From Crassaminicella profunda (GTDB lineage Bacteria > Bacillota > Clostridia > Peptostreptococcales > Thermotaleaceae), in assembly GCF_019884785.1 (NCBI RefSeq), contig NZ_CP082326.1, positions 1,667,355 through 1,731,354 on the forward strand: a stretch of DNA of 64,000 bases. Reading direction: 5' to 3'. The notes under the pieces are model-generated. The model saw only the letters and a list, made by a program, of their open reading frames with translations. It ran no database searches and was not told the DNA's origin. The position numbers and the translations under genes were made by a program. Below, in pieces: positions 53,253-62,061 of the stretch (positions are counted from its first letter, which is position 1; every line of letters starts with the position of its first letter).

Positions 53253-54341
53253 ATGGGTTATTTAGGTATAGATCTAGGCACTAGTTTTTCAAGTGCTGCA
53301 ATTATAGACAATCATAAATTAGTAGCATTAAAGGTAGCAACAGCTAGAGGATTTAGAGGGGATAGCTTTTCTATTCCTTCTTCTGTGTTTATTAATGAAA
53401 AAGGAGAAATACTATTAGGGCAGGCAGCAGATAACAATAGATTAAAAGCACCAGATCGATTTAAGGATGAGTTTAAAAGAGATTTAGGACAAAAAATACC
53501 CTATGAACTCAGAGGATATAAATGCTTACCAGAAGATTTGTACAAAGAATTTTTTAAATTTTTCAAAACAAAAGCTGAAGAAAGAAGTGGAAAACCAATA
53601 AATAAGGTAGTCGTTACATATCCAGCTAATTATGCTAAATATAAAAAGGATTTAATAGAAGAAGCAGCTAAAAAGGCAGGCTTTGGAACTGTTAAGCTTT
53701 TAGATGAACCAACTGCAGCAGCTATATATTATTCAACAAAAGAAAATATAAAAGATGGTGAAAAAATACTAGTCTATGATTTAGGTGGAGGCACCTTTGA
53801 TGTAGCACTTATTCAAAAAGAAAAGGGAAATACGTATAAGCAATTAACAGAATCATTAGGTTTAGGTCGTTGCGGAGGAATAGATTTTGATAGAAAAATA
53901 TTTAAAAATATAAGAAATACTTTTATAGATTCATTACAACCGATTTTAAACAAAAGGGATATAAACAGTAATAGGCTAGCAACAATCATGTTTCAAGAAA
54001 GTATAAAAGTGAAGCATCAGTTAAGTACAGACAAGGAAGCATTTACATCAATACAAATAGGGTATAATTTTGAAGAGTATACATTAAAAAGAGAAAATTT
54101 TGAAGAAATGATACAAGCAGATATAGAGAATACATGTAAATATATTAAAGATATAGTGAAAAATGCAGGATTAGAAATGAAGGATATAGATAAAGTGTTA
54201 TTAGTAGGAGGAAGTACTAGGATTCCTTATGTAAAAGAGATGGTTGAAAAAACAATAGGAAAGAAAACCAATCAAGATTTTGATCCAGAGTTGGCCATAT
54301 GTTTTGGGGCAGCAGTTTTAGAGAAAAAAAAAGAAACCTGA
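53253..54341 (+). CDS. Hsp70 ATPase domain, copy 2 (5' part of a second Hsp70-WD40 gene)
   Basis: A 362-aa Hsp70 nucleotide-binding domain nearly identical to residues 1-365 of copy 1 (GIDLGTSFSSAA, DEPTAAAIYY, VYDLGGGTFDVALI, LVGGSTRIPYVKEM all intact). The frame ends at TGA 54339-54341 just after nine consecutive A (54324-54332). Removing one A continues the reading as KKKPDIDIDTKKSDVKMKN and into the WD40 ORF at 54376, exactly as in copy 1. The pair is therefore a tandem duplicate of a 2.2-kb unit, split by a frameshift or joined by slippage. Confidence 0.9.
   Translation: MGYLGIDLGTSFSSAAIIDNHKLVALKVATARGFRGDSFSIPSSVFINEKGEILLGQAADNNRLKAPDRFKDEFKRDLGQKIPYELRGYKCLPEDLYKEFFKFFKTKAEERSGKPINKVVVTYPANYAKYKKDLIEEAAKKAGFGTVKLLDEPTAAAIYYSTKENIKDGEKILVYDLGGGTFDVALIQKEKGNTYKQLTESLGLGRCGGIDFDRKIFKNIRNTFIDSLQPILNKRDINSNRLATIMFQESIKVKHQLSTDKEAFTSIQIGYNFEEYTLKRENFEEMIQADIENTCKYIKDIVKNAGLEMKDIDKVLLVGGSTRIPYVKEMVEKTIGKKTNQDFDPELAICFGAAVLEKKKET
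54324..54332 (+). other. A9 slippery run between Hsp70 and WD40 reading frames
   Basis: Nine A follow GAG at the end of the copy 2 Hsp70 frame. The downstream WD40 frame is +1 relative to it. Copy 1 has no such run at the equivalent place. Runs of nine or more A are known sites of RNA polymerase slippage in AT-rich bacteria; a mutation or assembly error is the alternative. Confidence 0.7.
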
Positions 54342-54375
54342 TATAGATATTGATACAAAAAAATCAGATGTTAAA

Positions 54376-55383
54376 ATGAAAAACGATAAGATGAAAATAG
54401 TGAAAAATACAGAGAAATATAGAGAGGATGTTTGTGAAGATAATAATAGGAAAGATAAAAAAAATGATAGACACACAATTACAGTTGCACAAGAAGCAAT
54501 ATTGAAGACGAATATGGCAGTTTGGTCAATCGCATTTCATCCAAATGGAAGATGTATAGCTATAGGTAAGGCAAAAGGTATGATTTTGGGGAAGAAGGGA
54601 GAAGTAGAATTATGGGATATTGTAACAAGAAAATCATTAGGAATTATAGTTAAATATAAGCATTGGGTAAAGTCAGTAGCATTCAGCCCAGATGGGAGAA
54701 TATTAGCATCAGGAAGCTTTGACAAAACTATAAAGTTGTGGGATGTTGAAAGAGGAGTAGAGTTAAAAAGTTTAATAGGACATGATGAGTGTGTAGAATC
54801 AGTAGCATTTAGCCCAGATGGAAGAATATTAGCATCAGGAAGTGGAGATGAAACTATAAAATTGTGGGATGTCAAAAGAGGAATAGAGTTAAAAAATCTA
54901 GTAGGACATAATAAGAGGGTAGGCCCAGTAGCGTTTAGTTCAGATGGAAGAATATTAGCATCAGGAAGTGAAGATGGAACTATAAAATTGTGGGATATTG
55001 AAAGAGGAGTAGAGTTAAAAAGTTTAATAGGACATAATGCATATGTAAACTCAGTAGCATTTAGCCAAGATAGAAGAATATTGGCATCAGCAAGTGGAGA
55101 TGGAACTATAAAATTATGGGATGTTGAAAGAGGAATAGAGTTGAAAAATCTAGTAGGACATAATAAGATATCAAAGCAAGTAGTATTTAGTCCAGATGGA
55201 AGAATATTAGTATCAGGGAGTTTTGATAACACTGCAAAGATATGGGATGTTAAAAAAGGAGTAGAGTTGAAAAATTTAGTAGGACATAATAAATGTGTAA
55301 GTGCAGTAGCATTTAGTCCAGATGGAAAAAAACTTGCTACAGGTGGACATGATGAAATCGTAATATTATGGGATATATTGTAA
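54376..55383 (+). CDS. WD40 propeller, copy 2 (3' part of the second Hsp70-WD40 gene)
   Basis: A 335-aa frame with a charged lead (TEKYREDVCEDNNRKDKK, matching the copy 1 linker) and seven WD40 blades from VWSIAFHPNGR to VILWD. No ribosome-binding site precedes the ATG at 54376, and the frame is open back to the A9 run, so it is best seen as the continuation of the Hsp70 frame. Blades are strongly repetitive (KLWDVERGVELKSLIGH and variants). It is made as a fusion only if slippage occurs; otherwise it is probably untranslated. Confidence 0.82.
   Translation: MKNDKMKIVKNTEKYREDVCEDNNRKDKKNDRHTITVAQEAILKTNMAVWSIAFHPNGRCIAIGKAKGMILGKKGEVELWDIVTRKSLGIIVKYKHWVKSVAFSPDGRILASGSFDKTIKLWDVERGVELKSLIGHDECVESVAFSPDGRILASGSGDETIKLWDVKRGIELKNLVGHNKRVGPVAFSSDGRILASGSEDGTIKLWDIERGVELKSLIGHNAYVNSVAFSQDRRILASASGDGTIKLWDVERGIELKNLVGHNKISKQVVFSPDGRILVSGSFDNTAKIWDVKKGVELKNLVGHNKCVSAVAFSPDGKKLATGGHDEIVILWDIL
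54519..55380 (+). repeat. WD40 repeat array, copy 2
   Basis: Seven blades, mostly 126 bases each. Central blades share long identical stretches (for example GGAAGAATATTAGCATCAGG and ATAAAATTGTGGGATG recur), whereas the residues just before each S-V-A-F motif vary. Confidence 0.85.
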
Positions 55384-55548
55384 ATATCATTAAATATAAC
55401 CCTAGAGGATAGAGTGTATTATATAGCAGAACACATCATAAAAAAGTAAGATGATGGATTTGGTAATAACGAGTCAACATTTAACATAAAAAATGAAAAA
55501 ATATTAAGAAATTAAGATAAGTTAATTATTAAGAAGAGGAGGAATCGT

Positions 55549-55827
55549 ATGTCTTATAATCCAGATTATTTAGATGATGCAGATTATTATCATAATCAAG
55601 CAGAACAGGATTTTGAGAATGCAAGTGATTATGCAGAGCAGGCCAATGATTATTTAGAAAAGGCAGAAGATGAACTAGACGAAGGAGACATTGAACAAGC
55701 AAGCATGTATACTGACTGGGCAGAAGAAGCAGAAGATAATGCAGATATGCATGAAGACTGGGCGGAGGAAGAAGAAGATAATGCAGATATGTATGAAGAT
55801 TGGGCGGATGATGACATAGATGATTAA
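55549..55827 (+). CDS. Small acidic repeat protein
   Basis: A 92-aa protein with about 40 percent Asp and Glu. It contains two and a half copies of a 14-residue repeat DWAEEAEDNADMHE, encoded by 42-base direct repeats (55714-55755, 55756-55797). GAGGAGG precedes the ATG. It closes the cluster, 165 bases after the WD40 frame, and is followed by a hairpin. Its acidity matches the tail of the C39-like protease; a scaffold, inhibitor or substrate role is guesswork. No family recognised. Confidence 0.8.
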   Translation: MSYNPDYLDDADYYHNQAEQDFENASDYAEQANDYLEKAEDELDEGDIEQASMYTDWAEEAEDNADMHEDWAEEEEDNADMYEDWADDDIDD

Positions 55828-55840
55828 GTAAAAATGCATG

Positions 55841-55867
55841 AAGGGTGTGAAGCTAAATCACACCCTT
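55841..55867. terminator. Convergent hairpin after the cluster
   Basis: AAGGGTGTGA and TCACACCCTT pair perfectly around a 7-base loop between two converging genes. T tracts on either side are weak. Confidence 0.6.
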
Positions 55868-57045
55868 GAGAATATCAAACTATATACAACATACAAATAA
55901 TGAGAAAAAATTCCTGCACAAAGACCTCCTATTGTATGACTGAGTATAGCTTTATTTGCTAATTGTCTTACACCTAAAGCATCCATCATACCAACATGGG
56001 TACTCAAATAGCCACTCCAACACATGCCCATTGCAGTAAAGACTGCAATGTCATTAGGACCGATTAACCCTTCTTCCAAGAATTTTGTTACAAGTCCTAG
56101 AGCAGCACCTACTGAACCTAAGGAGGTTATTGGAAAAGCAATAGCTTCTACACTTTTAAAACCAAATAAGGGTTTTATTATAGGAGAAATAAATTGTCCT
56201 AATTTAGGAAGTAGTGCGATTCCCTCAAATGCAGTTCCTTTATAGATAGAAATTCCACTCTTTACTTCAGTAGGACCAAAAGTTAGTATCATTATAATGG
56301 TACATATAAATAAAACTCCAGGAATAATAGCCATTCCCATTTCTACACCATTTTTACCACCTTCTAATATAGCATCTAAAGCTCTTTCAAAAGCATTACC
56401 ATCTCTTATCTTTCTATAAGCATGATAATTTGTAGATTCACAGTGTGTATTTTTTTCTTTATGTTCATCATAGTTATAATATTTTTTAGTAAATCTAAGC
56501 ATTAGTTTTACACTTATGATACTCCCTATAAAAGCGCCAAAGTTACCAATGATTGATGGAATTATAAATTCTGTGCCCTTACCTTGACTGATCATAAATG
56601 TTGTTAATATTAACCCCATTCCAAAGGATGTTCCTAAATTACATAATGCTGGTGTTTGATAATCTTTAAAGTATTTAGAAAAACCTATATCTTTAGCTAA
56701 AGATATAATAGCTGGATTATCAGAAAGATATGTTGTAATTGCACCAAGAGAAGCTGCACCAGGAAGGTTGTAGATTAACCTCATTATAGGAGAAATAATT
56801 TTGTTTATCAAAGATACAATACCGAATTCTGATAATAGGGAAGAAAAAGCTCCAGCAAGTACAGCTATTGCTAGTATAAAAAATACAGTATTTATAAGAA
56901 GTTCATGAGCTGTTTTCATAATAACATTAAACATAATACCTATACCCATTGTTGAAGCTAAATACCAGAACGAAACAATAAGGATAATTAAAAAAACATA
57001 TGTTTCCATTGATACTTCCTTTTTTGTTTTAGTATTTGATAGCAT
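55858..57045 (-). CDS. YjiH-like nucleoside-recognition (Gate domain) membrane protein
   Basis: A 395-aa polytopic membrane protein with two nucleoside-recognition Gate-type halves, as in the YjiH and SpmA/SpmB families. Recognisable parts are LINTVFFILAIAVLAGAFSSL, LGAITTYLSDNPAIISLA and SLGSVGAALGLVTKFLEEGL (in pieces), all helical. Substrate is unknown. ATG 57045 follows GAAAGGAG. It is convergent to the cluster, so it is not part of that operon. The 420-base gap to its right (57046-57465) is AT-rich with no gene I can support. Confidence 0.8.
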   Translation of the reverse strand: MLSNTKTKKEVSMETYVFLIILIVSFWYLASTMGIGIMFNVIMKTAHELLINTVFFILAIAVLAGAFSSLLSEFGIVSLINKIISPIMRLIYNLPGAASLGAITTYLSDNPAIISLAKDIGFSKYFKDYQTPALCNLGTSFGMGLILTTFMISQGKGTEFIIPSIIGNFGAFIGSIISVKLMLRFTKKYYNYDEHKEKNTHCESTNYHAYRKIRDGNAFERALDAILEGGKNGVEMGMAIIPGVLFICTIIMILTFGPTEVKSGISIYKGTAFEGIALLPKLGQFISPIIKPLFGFKSVEAIAFPITSLGSVGAALGLVTKFLEEGLIGPNDIAVFTAMGMCWSGYLSTHVGMMDALGVRQLANKAILSHTIGGLCAGIFSHYLYVVYSLIFSRV

Positions 57046-57465
57046 ACAGATCTCCTTTCATAAAAGATTTGTAGTATTTAAAATTTCAATGATTTTAATT
57101 CTATTATCATCATTATTTTTTTAAATCGAAACAAATAAGTGAAATTTCTTGTAGAAAGAATAAAAATTTATATTCTGAAAATAGATATTGTATATATTTC
57201 TTTTTCTATAAGAAATATCCTTTAAAGTAGTTATGTTTTATAAAGATAATGGAAAAATTTACAAAATATGAGTGTTGGAAATTTAGATAATATTATTATC
57301 TACTTTCATAATTTTTATTATCTCATATGGGAAAATAGAATATTCAACAAAAAGAGTATCTGCTGATGAATCATGTGTTGCTTATGGTAATTAATGGTAT
57401 AATGTAGTAATATTTGATATTTCTAAATTTTAAGAGTTGAGGATTTCTTATTAGGGGGAAAAGAG

Positions 57466-58539
57466 ATGAAAAAGAGGATTTTAATGGCGATCTTGATGAT
57501 TTTAATAGTAGGAATAGGAATGGTGATGAAATTAGATAATTTTAATAACAATAGTATGAATGAAGAAGTGATTACATCTGTAAAGGATTTTATTCCTAGT
57601 GAACCAATGATTAAAGTTTTTAATGGTAGTGTTGCAAATAAAGGAAGCGTAGATGTAATTGATCTTATTACAGACAATAACATACAAATACGAAGCTTTA
57701 ACCATGTAGCTGGCATTGTTAAAGTTTGTGAGATAAATGAGCGTGAGATAAAGGTCACACATACACATGGAGGAGCAGGACTATTTGCAGAAAGCTATTT
57801 AAATGAAGAATCGGATTTTGAGTTTACCCTTTTAAAAGGACCTATAAAAAAAGGAACAAAATGGAGCAATCATGAAAATAGCGTATATGAAATTACAAAT
57901 ACAAATGTAATGTTAAAAATACTTGCAGGTACCTTTGATACTATAGAAGTAACTTGTAGACATGGAGATGATGGAGCTAAAGATTATCATGAATCAAAAG
58001 CATATTATGCAAAAGGGTTTGGTATTGTTAAGACAGAGGATGAAAAGAATGTATCAGAATTAATAAAAATAGATTATAATCTAAAGCAATTAAAAAGTGC
58101 CAAAGATGTATATCAGTTACTTGAGCAGAGTAAAAAAGAAGTTAAAAGTGAACCTGTAGATGAAATAAATAAAATAGAAATAACAATAATGAATATGAAT
58201 GACTTACCCGAAGGAAAAAGTTTTAAATTAAAGTTAAAAAATGGAACCAATCATTTAATAAAACAAAATGATGTATATTTGAGTTTTCCTATAAAGAATA
58301 AAGATGGAAATGGATATATTACGAATTTGTGTAAAACTGAAGCTACTCATAACAAATTAGATATTTTAGCTGGAGAAGAAGTCATATTAAATGTTTTTAT
58401 ACCAATAGAAAACTATATAAACAACGATCTATTAGATATTGATGACCCCCAAATAGAAATAAAGGGATATTTTGATAAAGTGAAAATAGAAAACAGATTT
58501 CAAAGGATAGGAGATACTGATTTTTTTAGTGATCATTAA
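57466..58539 (+). CDS. Membrane-anchored exported protein, unknown
   Basis: A 357-aa protein with an N-terminal hydrophobic helix (ILMAILMILIVGIGMVM) serving as anchor or signal. The middle part (THTHGGAGLF..., FTLLKGPIKKGTKWSNHENS) is beta-rich, similar in style to proteins with an exported LysM-type or copper-amine-like beta domain, and the C-terminal 130 residues form another beta domain. AGGGGG precedes the ATG. No family recognised. Confidence 0.7.
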   Translation: MKKRILMAILMILIVGIGMVMKLDNFNNNSMNEEVITSVKDFIPSEPMIKVFNGSVANKGSVDVIDLITDNNIQIRSFNHVAGIVKVCEINEREIKVTHTHGGAGLFAESYLNEESDFEFTLLKGPIKKGTKWSNHENSVYEITNTNVMLKILAGTFDTIEVTCRHGDDGAKDYHESKAYYAKGFGIVKTEDEKNVSELIKIDYNLKQLKSAKDVYQLLEQSKKEVKSEPVDEINKIEITIMNMNDLPEGKSFKLKLKNGTNHLIKQNDVYLSFPIKNKDGNGYITNLCKTEATHNKLDILAGEEVILNVFIPIENYINNDLLDIDDPQIEIKGYFDKVKIENRFQRIGDTDFFSDH

Positions 58540-58806
58540 TAAGTGAAGTTATAAGATTAATTTAAAGTTAGTAAATATTTAGAGAGTATTTATATTATTA
58601 AAAAGGATGTATGAAATTATATAAAAAATGTTCGTATATGGTATTAATTGGTATAATGAGATTAGATATAATGTCTATTTCCTACATTTGGTCATATATT
58701 TTAATGTGAAAATGATTGAAGGTAGGGAACAAATAAAACTCGATCCACACAAATGTTTAGAAAAGAAAAAGAGTGCTGAATGAAAATTTAAGAGGTGGGG
58801 AATTTA

Positions 58807-59703
58807 ATGAAAAAAGTATTCATTTCTCTATTATTAATTTTAAGCATGAGTTTAACATGTTGGAGTCAAGAAAGTTCAATAGCTATAGACCATAAGAGTA
58901 TTCAAAAGGAGATTATGGACACAAGTATTAAAGAATTTATAATTGATGAAAGTATAGAGGATTATATGAAAGAAGTATACCCTATATCCCATTTAAAAAA
59001 ATACCAAGCTTATAGAATTGAAGATGAGATGAATATAGATTATTACTTCAATAAGGATGTAGAGCGTTTAGATATTAGAAATAGCAAGAATGTAGCAACA
59101 GAAATTTTTGTTTGGAAGAGGGCATTTGCTATTGCAGGACCTTATCCAGAAAAATTATATAGTTCAGATGATTGGAACAAAGTTAATTATAGAGTTTATA
59201 TAGAGAACAGGAAGATTATAGAACAAAATATTGATAAGAAAAAAAGCCTTATTTTAAAAAAGGAATATTTTGAGGATACGGATATAGAACTGCCTTCAAG
59301 AATTATAGATGTACAAGAAACAAAGGACTTTGAGAAAAAGCTAAAGAGAAAATATTGGTGGAGTATGAAAGATGTTGTTTTTGAAAAGAGCTTTAAGGGG
59401 AATGTTCTATTTGTAAAGCTAAAAACGAGAAAAAAATATAAGGATGATAAAATAGAAGCTATAAAGAAACGAATAGAAGAAGATTTAGCTGTGAAATTAG
59501 AACAACTATCTATGAAAATATATGATATGAATATGGATTATCTGGGGATTGTTTTGCAATGCTATGAGAAAGACCAAAAATATTATGAAGAAACTTATGA
59601 TAATGGAGAAAACAAAAAGTATTGGTTTAGTGAATACTGGGGGAATCATAAATACTTTGATTATAGTGATAAAAATACAAAAGATTCAGGTGAAATGTAC
59701 TAA
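58807..59703 (+). CDS. Secreted protein, unknown
   Basis: A 298-aa protein with a signal peptide (VFISLLLILSMSLTCWSQ). The mature part is charged, with a helical region KIEAIKKRIEEDLAVKLEQL and several aromatic stretches (KYWWSMKD, KKYWFSEYWGNHKYF). GAGGTGGGG precedes ATG 58807. It ends 15 bases before the WYL regulator gene, so it could be co-transcribed with it. No family recognised. Confidence 0.7.
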   Translation: MKKVFISLLLILSMSLTCWSQESSIAIDHKSIQKEIMDTSIKEFIIDESIEDYMKEVYPISHLKKYQAYRIEDEMNIDYYFNKDVERLDIRNSKNVATEIFVWKRAFAIAGPYPEKLYSSDDWNKVNYRVYIENRKIIEQNIDKKKSLILKKEYFEDTDIELPSRIIDVQETKDFEKKLKRKYWWSMKDVVFEKSFKGNVLFVKLKTRKKYKDDKIEAIKKRIEEDLAVKLEQLSMKIYDMNMDYLGIVLQCYEKDQKYYEETYDNGENKKYWFSEYWGNHKYFDYSDKNTKDSGEMY

Positions 59704-59718
59704 GGATAGGTGATGGAT

Positions 59719-60627
59719 ATGCAAATTAATCGATTATTTGAAATTGTAATGATTCTATTGAAAAAAGAAAGGGTAACAGCTAAAGAACTTGCACAACATT
59801 TTGGGGTTTCAACTAGAACTATATATAGAGATATCGATACGTTGAGTTTATCGAATATTCCTATATACACGAATAAAGGGAGCCGTGGTGGTATTCGGAT
59901 TTTACCACAGTTTACTATGGATAAATCCTTATTTTCAGAAGAAGAACAGAGTCATATGATAGCAGCACTTCATGGTTTAAAAGCGACAAAGTATGCTGAA
60001 GTAGATATGGTAATTACAAAGCTTGCAGCACTTTTTAAAAATACTGATAGCTATAATTGGATAGAGGTTGATTTCTCCCATTGGGGAAGCAATCGTGAGA
60101 ATAAAAATAAATTTAATAGTTTAAAAGATGCCATACTAAACCGCCGTATAGTAGGATTTGATTATGTTAATTCTTATGGAGTAAAAGCAGGTAGAGCTGT
60201 AGAGCCTATAAAGCTTGTGTTCAAAGGTCAAGGATGGTATCTACAAGGATTTTGCAAGGATAAACAGGATATAAGGGTATTTAGAATATCAAGAATCAAT
60301 AATTTAGTAGTGAAGGAGCAAACTTTTGAACATACCTATTCAATGGACTTGCCTATAGAGGCACCTGTATCAAATAAAGAACATATGGTTACATTAAAGC
60401 TTAAGTTTGAACCAGAGGTAACTTACAGAGTTTATGATGATTTTGGATATGAAAATATTACGCATTACAAAGATGGTGGCATAGAAGCTAGTATAACTTT
60501 TCCTAAAGGGGAATGGGTTTATGGATATATCTTATCTTTTGGTAAATACGTTCAGGTTATAGAGCCAAAAGAGATCAGAGAGAAAATAAAAGAAACTTTG
60601 CGTTTAGCACTAAAAGTTTATGAATAA
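59719..60627 (+). CDS. WYL-domain transcriptional regulator (YafY type)
   Basis: A 302-aa regulator with a winged helix-turn-helix (AKELAQHFGVSTRTIYRDID) and a WYL domain (GWYLQGFCKDKQDIRVFRIS) with a C-terminal extension. ATG 59719 follows GGATAGGTG; GTG 59710 and ATG 59713 are alternatives. The GyrI-like gene lies 72 bases downstream and is the expected target. Element A has an analogous pair. Confidence 0.9.
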   Translation: MQINRLFEIVMILLKKERVTAKELAQHFGVSTRTIYRDIDTLSLSNIPIYTNKGSRGGIRILPQFTMDKSLFSEEEQSHMIAALHGLKATKYAEVDMVITKLAALFKNTDSYNWIEVDFSHWGSNRENKNKFNSLKDAILNRRIVGFDYVNSYGVKAGRAVEPIKLVFKGQGWYLQGFCKDKQDIRVFRISRINNLVVKEQTFEHTYSMDLPIEAPVSNKEHMVTLKLKFEPEVTYRVYDDFGYENITHYKDGGIEASITFPKGEWVYGYILSFGKYVQVIEPKEIREKIKETLRLALKVYE

Positions 60628-60699
60628 ATTTTCTAATATGACATACTGCTGTCATATTTCCTTATGTAGAATAAAGAAAAAGACATAGGGGGAACTATT

Positions 60700-61164
60700 A
60701 TGAAATATGAAATTATAATGTTAAATGAAAAGATAGTAGTAGGAATTATGAAGCAAACGACTAATGTAGGGGGACAATCTGTTAAGGATATCGGGGAAGT
60801 TTGGCAACAGTTTATTACTACAGGGATTTATGAAAAGATTATGGGAAAAGTAAATCATAAAGCTATAGGATTATATACAGATTATGAAGGGGATTTTACA
60901 AGACCATATGATTTTTTAGCTTGTTGTGAAGTAATGGATCATGAGAAACTAGAGGGTTCTCTTACTAAGAAAGTCATTCCAAAAGGGAAATATGCTAAAT
61001 TTATCATTAATGGAGATGTAAAAGAAGCAGTGGGGCAATTTTGGACAAAACTTTGGCAATTGGATTTAGATAGAGCGTATACTTGTGATTTTGAAGAATA
61101 TCAAAATAACTCACAAGATATGAAAAATCAAGAGATTCATATATATATTTCTTTAAAAGAATAG
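60700..61164 (+). CDS. GyrI-like small-molecule-binding protein (AraC effector-binding fold)
   Basis: A 154-aa protein with the SHS2-type effector fold: IIMLNEKIVVGIMKQTTN at the start, IGLYTDYEGDFTRPYDFLACCEV in the middle (two pieces), VIPKGKYAKFIINGD and FWTKLW late. Such stand-alone proteins bind or hydrolyse hydrophobic compounds or inhibit gyrase. TAGGGGG precedes the ATG. It is paired with the WYL regulator and followed nine bases later by the radical SAM gene. Confidence 0.85.
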   Translation: MKYEIIMLNEKIVVGIMKQTTNVGGQSVKDIGEVWQQFITTGIYEKIMGKVNHKAIGLYTDYEGDFTRPYDFLACCEVMDHEKLEGSLTKKVIPKGKYAKFIINGDVKEAVGQFWTKLWQLDLDRAYTCDFEEYQNNSQDMKNQEIHIYISLKE

Positions 61165-61173
61165 GGCGATTAT

Positions 61174-62058
61174 ATGGAGTATATACCAGCAAAAACTATA
61201 TTATCAGGTTACAATAGGAGTGGAGAGTGGTTTGGATGTAATTATAACATGAACATCTATAAAGGGTGTTTTCATGGATGTATTTATTGTGATAGTAGGA
61301 GTGAATGCTATCATATAGAAAACTTTGATAAAGTTAAGGTTAAAGAAAATGCTATAGAAATTTTAAATAGAGAACTCAAATCAAAACGGAAAAAAGGAAT
61401 CGTTGGAACAGGTTCTATGTCAGATCCCTATAATCCTTTTGAACAAAAATATAAGTTTACTAGACAGGCACTAGAACTTTTAAATAAGTATCATTTTGGA
61501 GTATCAATAGCTACAAAAAGTTCATTGATAACAAGAGATATAGATATACTTAAAAGTATGAAAAGACATTCTCCCGTTCTTGCAAAAATTACTGTAACTA
61601 GTGCAGATGATGGCGTATGTAAAATACTTGAGCCGAATGTAGCTGTAGCATCTAAAAGATTTGAAACCATCAATAAGCTTTCTACCAATGGTATTTACAC
61701 AGGCATACTGCTTATGCCTGTATTACCATTTATTGAAGATCATGATGAAAATATATTAGAAATCATAAGATTAGCCAAGGAAAATGGAGCAAGGTTTATC
61801 TATCCTGCTTTTGGTGTAACCCTTAGGCAAAATCAAAGAATCCATTTCTTTAAGAAGATAAATGAACATTTTGAAGGTATGAGTCAAAAATACATAAAAG
61901 AATATGGATTTTCTTATGAGTGCCGCTCAAAACGCACAGCTAAGCTGTGGACAATTTTTAAAGGAGCATGTGACAAAGAAAATTTGTTGTACAAAATGAA
62001 AGATATTATTAATAGTTATAAAAATGACTATGAGGAAAAGCAAATTAGTTTTCTTTAA
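61174..62058 (+). CDS. Radical SAM protein (SplB-like)
   Basis: A 294-aa radical SAM protein. The 4Fe-4S motif is CFHGCIYC (C-x3-C-x2-C), preceded by YNMNIYKG; TGSMSDPYNPFE is the SAM-binding region. It belongs to the group related to spore photoproduct lyase, which includes DNA repair enzymes and uncharacterised members. A weak AGGGCGAT site precedes the ATG. Its stop is only 30 bases from the attR crossover, so it is the last gene of element B. Confidence 0.88.
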   Translation: MEYIPAKTILSGYNRSGEWFGCNYNMNIYKGCFHGCIYCDSRSECYHIENFDKVKVKENAIEILNRELKSKRKKGIVGTGSMSDPYNPFEQKYKFTRQALELLNKYHFGVSIATKSSLITRDIDILKSMKRHSPVLAKITVTSADDGVCKILEPNVAVASKRFETINKLSTNGIYTGILLMPVLPFIEDHDENILEIIRLAKENGARFIYPAFGVTLRQNQRIHFFKKINEHFEGMSQKYIKEYGFSYECRSKRTAKLWTIFKGACDKENLLYKMKDIINSYKNDYEEKQISFL

Positions 62059-62061
62059 AAT

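Noticed and set aside
54537..55232. Long reverse ORF of 231 codons opposite the WD40 array
   Set aside because: It is a by-product of the repetitive WD40 coding sequence: its protein repeats with the same period and has no start signal.
52317..55380. Regular repeats considered as a CRISPR array
   Set aside because: The period is about 126 bases, the repeats are coding, and translate into WD40 blades; no cas genes are present.
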